Source: an uncultured Acetobacteraceae bacterium
GTDB lineage: Bacteria > Pseudomonadota > Alphaproteobacteria > Acetobacterales > Acetobacteraceae
DNA length: 8,910 nt
Direction of reading: 5' to 3'
Assembly: GCA_937930165.1 (NCBI GenBank)
Contig: CALGVL010000418.1
Span: 1 to 8,910, forward strand
Of the stretch, positions 6,568-8,910 are shown one piece after another. The translations under genes were made by a program, and so were the position numbers. The notes beneath the pieces were generated by a model. It was given only the letters and a program-made list of their open reading frames with translations. It was not told where the DNA came from and did not search any database. Position 1 is the stretch's first letter. Every line of letters begins with the position of its first letter.

Positions 6568-8910
6568 TCAGCGGCTCCACCAGCCGCGGCGGCGCGGCGT
6601 GGTCTGGTCCAGCTCCTCGACGCGCTTCGGCAGAATGGCTGGGCCCTGGATGGGTTCGGCACGCGCGGGCTGCGCGGGCGCGGCCTCCATTGGGGCGGGC
6701 TGTGGCTCTGGCTCGGGTTCCGGCGCCGGGGGCGGAGCGATGGCCGGGGCGTCGGCGGCGGGATGCACGACCGGCTCCGCGGGCGCGGGGATGGGCTCGG
6801 GCGCCGGGGCCGGGGCGATGGCCGGGGCATCGGCGGCAGGATGCGCGACCGGCTCCGCAGGCGCGGGGACGGGCTCGGGCGCCGGGGGCGGGGCGATGGC
6901 CGGCTCGGCGACGGCCGGCGGCTCCGCCGCGGAGGGCACGGCCTCCTCCGTGGCCGGGGCGGTCCCGGCTGCCACCAGGGCAGGCTCGGCCTCGGCCGCG
7001 GTTGCCGCTTCCGGCTCCGCCGGCTCCAGCTCCGGCGTCGGCGGGGCAGAGGGGCGGGAGCGACGGCTGGCAGCGGCCTCGGCCGCCGCCTCGGCGGCCT
7101 CCATCGCGGCGAGGATGTCGTCCACCTGGCCGGCAAAGGGATCGGCCGGGGTGGGGCCGGTGTAGCGCGGCGGCTCGGCGGCCCAGGCAGGCTCCGGCTC
7201 GGCCTCGCCGCCCTCAGGGCGCGGCGCGGCGGCGCCACGGCCACGGCGGCGGCGGCGGCGGCGCGGGCCGGGCGCCTCCTCCTCGGCCGTGGCCTCGCCG
7301 GCAGTCTCCTCGCCGGCTTCGGCCTCCTCGCCCTCGGCCATGGCGGGTTCCTGCGGCGGCTCGGCCGGTGGTGCGGCAGCCTCGGCCTCCTCCTCACCCT
7401 CCGCCTCGAATTCGCCCTCGGCGGCCTCCGGCGCCGCGCCTGCCTCGGGCCGGGCGCCGTTGCCGCCGCGACGGCGACGGCGGCGGCGCTTGCGGCGATG
7501 CGCCTCGCCCTCGGCGGCGGCCTCGCCATTCGGCCGGGCGGGGGCCTGCACCTCGGCTTCGGCCTCGGCTTCTGCTTCGGCTTCCGCTTCTGCCTCGGCC
7601 TCCTCCTCGGCCGGCTCGGGCTCCGGCGCGTAGTCCATGCGCAGCGCGGCGGGCATGGCCTCGGCGGCACGCTGGCCCGGCTCGGCGGCGCGCACGCGCT
7701 CGATGCGGACGGCCGGCGGCAGCAGGGTATCGTCCGGTTCGAACATCACCGCCATGCCGAAGCGCGCCTCGATCTGCGCCAGGCGGTCGCGCTTGCGGTT
7801 CAGGAGGTAGAGCGCGACCGGCGCCGCCACATGCACCGCGATCTCGGCGGCGCGTCGCTTGGCGCCCTCCTCCTCGATGGCGCGCAGCACGGCGAGGGCG
7901 GCGCTCTCCACGCTGCGGACCTGGCCGCGGCCCTGGCAGTGCGGGCAGGTGACGAAGGTGGTCTCCGCCAGGCTGGGGCGCAGCCGCTGGCGGCTCATCT
8001 CCAGCAGGCCGAAATGGCTGATGCGGCCCACCTGGATGCGGGCGCGGTCCTGCTTCAGCGCCTCCTTCAGCCGGCGCTCCACCATCGCGTCGTGCTTGTT
8101 CGACTCCATGTCGATGAAGTCGATGACGATGAGCCCCGCGAGGTCGCGCAGGCGGAGCTGCCGGGCGATTTCGTCCGCCGCTTCCAGGTTGGTGCGCAGC
8201 GCCGTGTCCTCGATGTGCCGCTCGCGCGTCGAACGGCCGGAGTTCACGTCGATCGAGACCAGCGCCTCGGTCTGGTTGATGACCAGATAGCCGCCGGAGC
8301 GGAGCTGCACAGTCGGGCTGTGAATGGCGTCGAGCTGCTGCTCCACCTGGTAGCGGGCGAAGAGTCCGCCGTCGCGGTAGAGCTGGATCTTGCGCGCCTG
8401 CTGCGGCATCAGCATACGCATGAACTCGCGCGCCTCCCGGTAGGCGCCTTCGCCGTCCACCAGCACTTCCTCGACATCGCGGGAGAAGACGTCGCGGATG
8501 GAGCGCTTGATGAGGTCCGCTTCCTCATAGATCAGCGCCGGGGCGGTGGATTGCAGTGTGCGCTCCCGGATGTTGTCCCAGAGGCGCAGCAGGTACTCGC
8601 AGTCGCGCTTGATCTCGGGCTTCGGCCGCTGCGCGCCGGCGGTGCGGATGATGAGGGACATGCCATCCGGCAGGCCCAGCTCGTCGATGATCTCGCGCAG
8701 GCGCTTGCGGTCGGTGGCAGAGGTGATCTTGCGGGAGACGCCGCCGCCGCGCGGGCTGTTCGGCATCAGCACGGAGAAGCGGCCGGCGAGGGAGATGTAG
8801 GTCGTCAGCGCCGCGCCCTTCGAGCCGCGCTCTTCCTTCACGACCTGCACCAGCATGATCTGCCGGCGCTTGATGACCTCCTGGATCTTGTACTGGCGGA
8901 GGAAGCGGGG
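6568..8910 (-). CDS. rne: Ribonuclease E (Rne/Rng family), N-terminus outside window
   Basis: Single-strand endoribonuclease that initiates mRNA decay and processes rRNA and tRNA; scaffold of the RNA degradosome. The 780 residues present start inside the S1 RNA-binding domain (QEVIKRRQIMLVQVVKEERG, then KGAALTTYISLAG). The 5' sensor region and DNase I-like domain follow. Catalytic aspartates are D221 in VSIDVNSG and D264 in IVIDFIDMESNKH, 43 residues apart as in E. coli (D303 and D346). The zinc-link cysteines are C322 and C325 in TCPHCQGRG. From about residue 425 the tail is low-complexity: a Glu-Ala run, two Arg-rich blocks (HRRKRRRRRRRGG and PRRRRRRRGRG) likely to bind RNA, acidic stretches, and Pro-rich 26-residue repeats. 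It ends in TPRRRGWWSR, the Gly-Trp-Trp motif shown in Caulobacter to dock PNPase. Roughly 80 or more N-terminal residues lie beyond the window, so the ATG at 8856 is internal. It is convergent with the MFS gene. Confidence 0.97.
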   Translation of the reverse strand, partial: PRFLRQYKIQEVIKRRQIMLVQVVKEERGSKGAALTTYISLAGRFSVLMPNSPRGGGVSRKITSATDRKRLREIIDELGLPDGMSLIIRTAGAQRPKPEIKRDCEYLLRLWDNIRERTLQSTAPALIYEEADLIKRSIRDVFSRDVEEVLVDGEGAYREAREFMRMLMPQQARKIQLYRDGGLFARYQVEQQLDAIHSPTVQLRSGGYLVINQTEALVSIDVNSGRSTRERHIEDTALRTNLEAADEIARQLRLRDLAGLIVIDFIDMESNKHDAMVERRLKEALKQDRARIQVGRISHFGLLEMSRQRLRPSLAETTFVTCPHCQGRGQVRSVESAALAVLRAIEEEGAKRRAAEIAVHVAAPVALYLLNRKRDRLAQIEARFGMAVMFEPDDTLLPPAVRIERVRAAEPGQRAAEAMPAALRMDYAPEPEPAEEEAEAEAEAEAEAEAEAEVQAPARPNGEAAAEGEAHRRKRRRRRRRGGNGARPEAGAAPEAAEGEFEAEGEEEAEAAAPPAEPPQEPAMAEGEEAEAGEETAGEATAEEEAPGPRRRRRRRGRGAAAPRPEGGEAEPEPAWAAEPPRYTGPTPADPFAGQVDDILAAMEAAEAAAEAAASRRSRPSAPPTPELEPAEPEAATAAEAEPALVAAGTAPATEEAVPSAAEPPAVAEPAIAPPPAPEPVPAPAEPVAHPAADAPAIAPAPAPEPIPAPAEPVVHPAADAPAIAPPPAPEPEPEPQPAPMEAAPAQPARAEPIQGPAILPKRVEELDQTTPRRRGWWSR
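6577..6585 (-). other. C-terminal GWW PNPase-docking motif of RNase E
   Basis: Codons for Gly-Trp-Trp lie at 6577-6585 on the minus strand, followed only by Ser-Arg and the stop, and preceded by an Arg triplet (TPRRRGWWSR). In Caulobacter crescentus a short C-terminal RNase E peptide with a GWW motif was shown structurally to bind the PNPase core. The match in position and sequence supports the same role here. Partner binding is inferred, not seen. Confidence 0.75.
6717..6905 (-). repeat. 78-bp tandem repeat in the rne tail encoding Pro-rich 26-residue units
   Basis: The string GCGATGGCC recurs at 6737, 6815 and 6893, exactly 78 bases apart. Units 6737-6814 and 6815-6892 differ at 6 of 78 positions, and partial copies flank them on both sides. 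In protein each unit is 26 residues of the form PAIAPxPAPEP then xPAPAEPVxHPAADA. Being a multiple of three, copy-number changes would keep the reading frame. It lies in the disordered tail just before the PNPase-docking end. Confidence 0.85.
7545..7617 (-). repeat. Hexanucleotide-type repeat encoding Glu-Ala dipeptides in the rne tail
   Basis: On the minus strand this stretch is a run of GAG/GAA-GCC/GCG-type hexamers encoding about nine consecutive Glu-Ala dipeptides, preceded by EPEPAEEE. Codons alternate between synonyms, so it is an imperfect repeat at DNA level. The peptide should be a highly acidic helix or coil, contrasting with the Arg-rich block that follows at about 7465-7500. Confidence 0.75.

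Noticed and set aside
6717..6905. Tandem repeats read as a CRISPR array.
   Set aside because: Units are contiguous without unique spacers and lie in frame inside rne, encoding Pro-rich peptide repeats.
6156..7952. Long plus-strand open frame (about 598 codons) running from inside the MFS gene across the rne tail.
   Set aside because: It overlaps the MFS gene in another frame and is antisense to RNase E; the product is almost only Arg, Pro, Ala and Gly, a by-product of the repeat-rich GC DNA.
8854..8856. ATG at 8856 as the start of RNase E.
   Set aside because: The frame stays open to the window end, and the 18 codons upstream continue the conserved S1 domain (QEVIKRRQ), so this ATG is internal.

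Overview
This is a very GC-rich, densely coding chromosomal window with strong G/C bias at third codon positions. The gene set fits an alphaproteobacterium. The RNase E has an alphaproteobacterial C-terminal Gly-Trp-Trp tail, and the Ala/Pro/Glu/Arg-rich proteins resemble those of Acetobacteraceae such as Roseomonas-like genera. The family placement is inference from composition and gene style, not from a marker gene. I see no rRNA, tRNA, CRISPR array, IS element or phage gene.

Layout. (1) 1-1318, minus: an exported M48 zinc metalloprotease with a TPR-like C-terminal half (BepA-like), cut off by the window start. (2) 1377-2858, plus, divergent from the protease: a predicted lipoprotein of the gamma-glutamyltransferase fold family in which most of the usual catalytic and substrate-binding residues are replaced. 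(3) 2862-4040, plus, 3 nt downstream: a class I PLP-dependent aminotransferase with all fold-type I key residues. (4) 4111-4461, minus: a small antibiotic biosynthesis monooxygenase (ABM) family protein with a near-perfect Shine-Dalgarno. (5) 4559-5263, plus, divergent from the ABM gene: an ArsR-type regulator with a long Cys-containing C-terminal domain. (6) 5260-6531, plus, overlapping the regulator by ATGA: a 12-TM major facilitator transporter. (7) 6568-8910, minus: RNase E (rne), cut off at its N-terminus by the window end, with a roughly 350-residue low-complexity tail.

How the genes may work together. The protease belongs to envelope quality control. The lipoprotein and aminotransferase are probably cotranscribed. 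The ABM/ArsR/MFS trio looks like a self-contained sensing, modification and efflux module: the regulator sits between a divergent small monooxygenase-like protein and a translationally coupled exporter. RNase E is the scaffold of the RNA degradosome, and its last residues carry the PNPase-docking motif known from Caulobacter. A 28-bp perfect palindrome separates the convergent MFS and rne genes and probably acts as a bidirectional terminator.

No intergenic gap exceeds 100 bases. The points most worth follow-up are the catalytically altered gamma-glutamyltransferase-like lipoprotein, the ArsR/ABM/MFS module, and the repeat-rich, charge-patterned RNase E tail.
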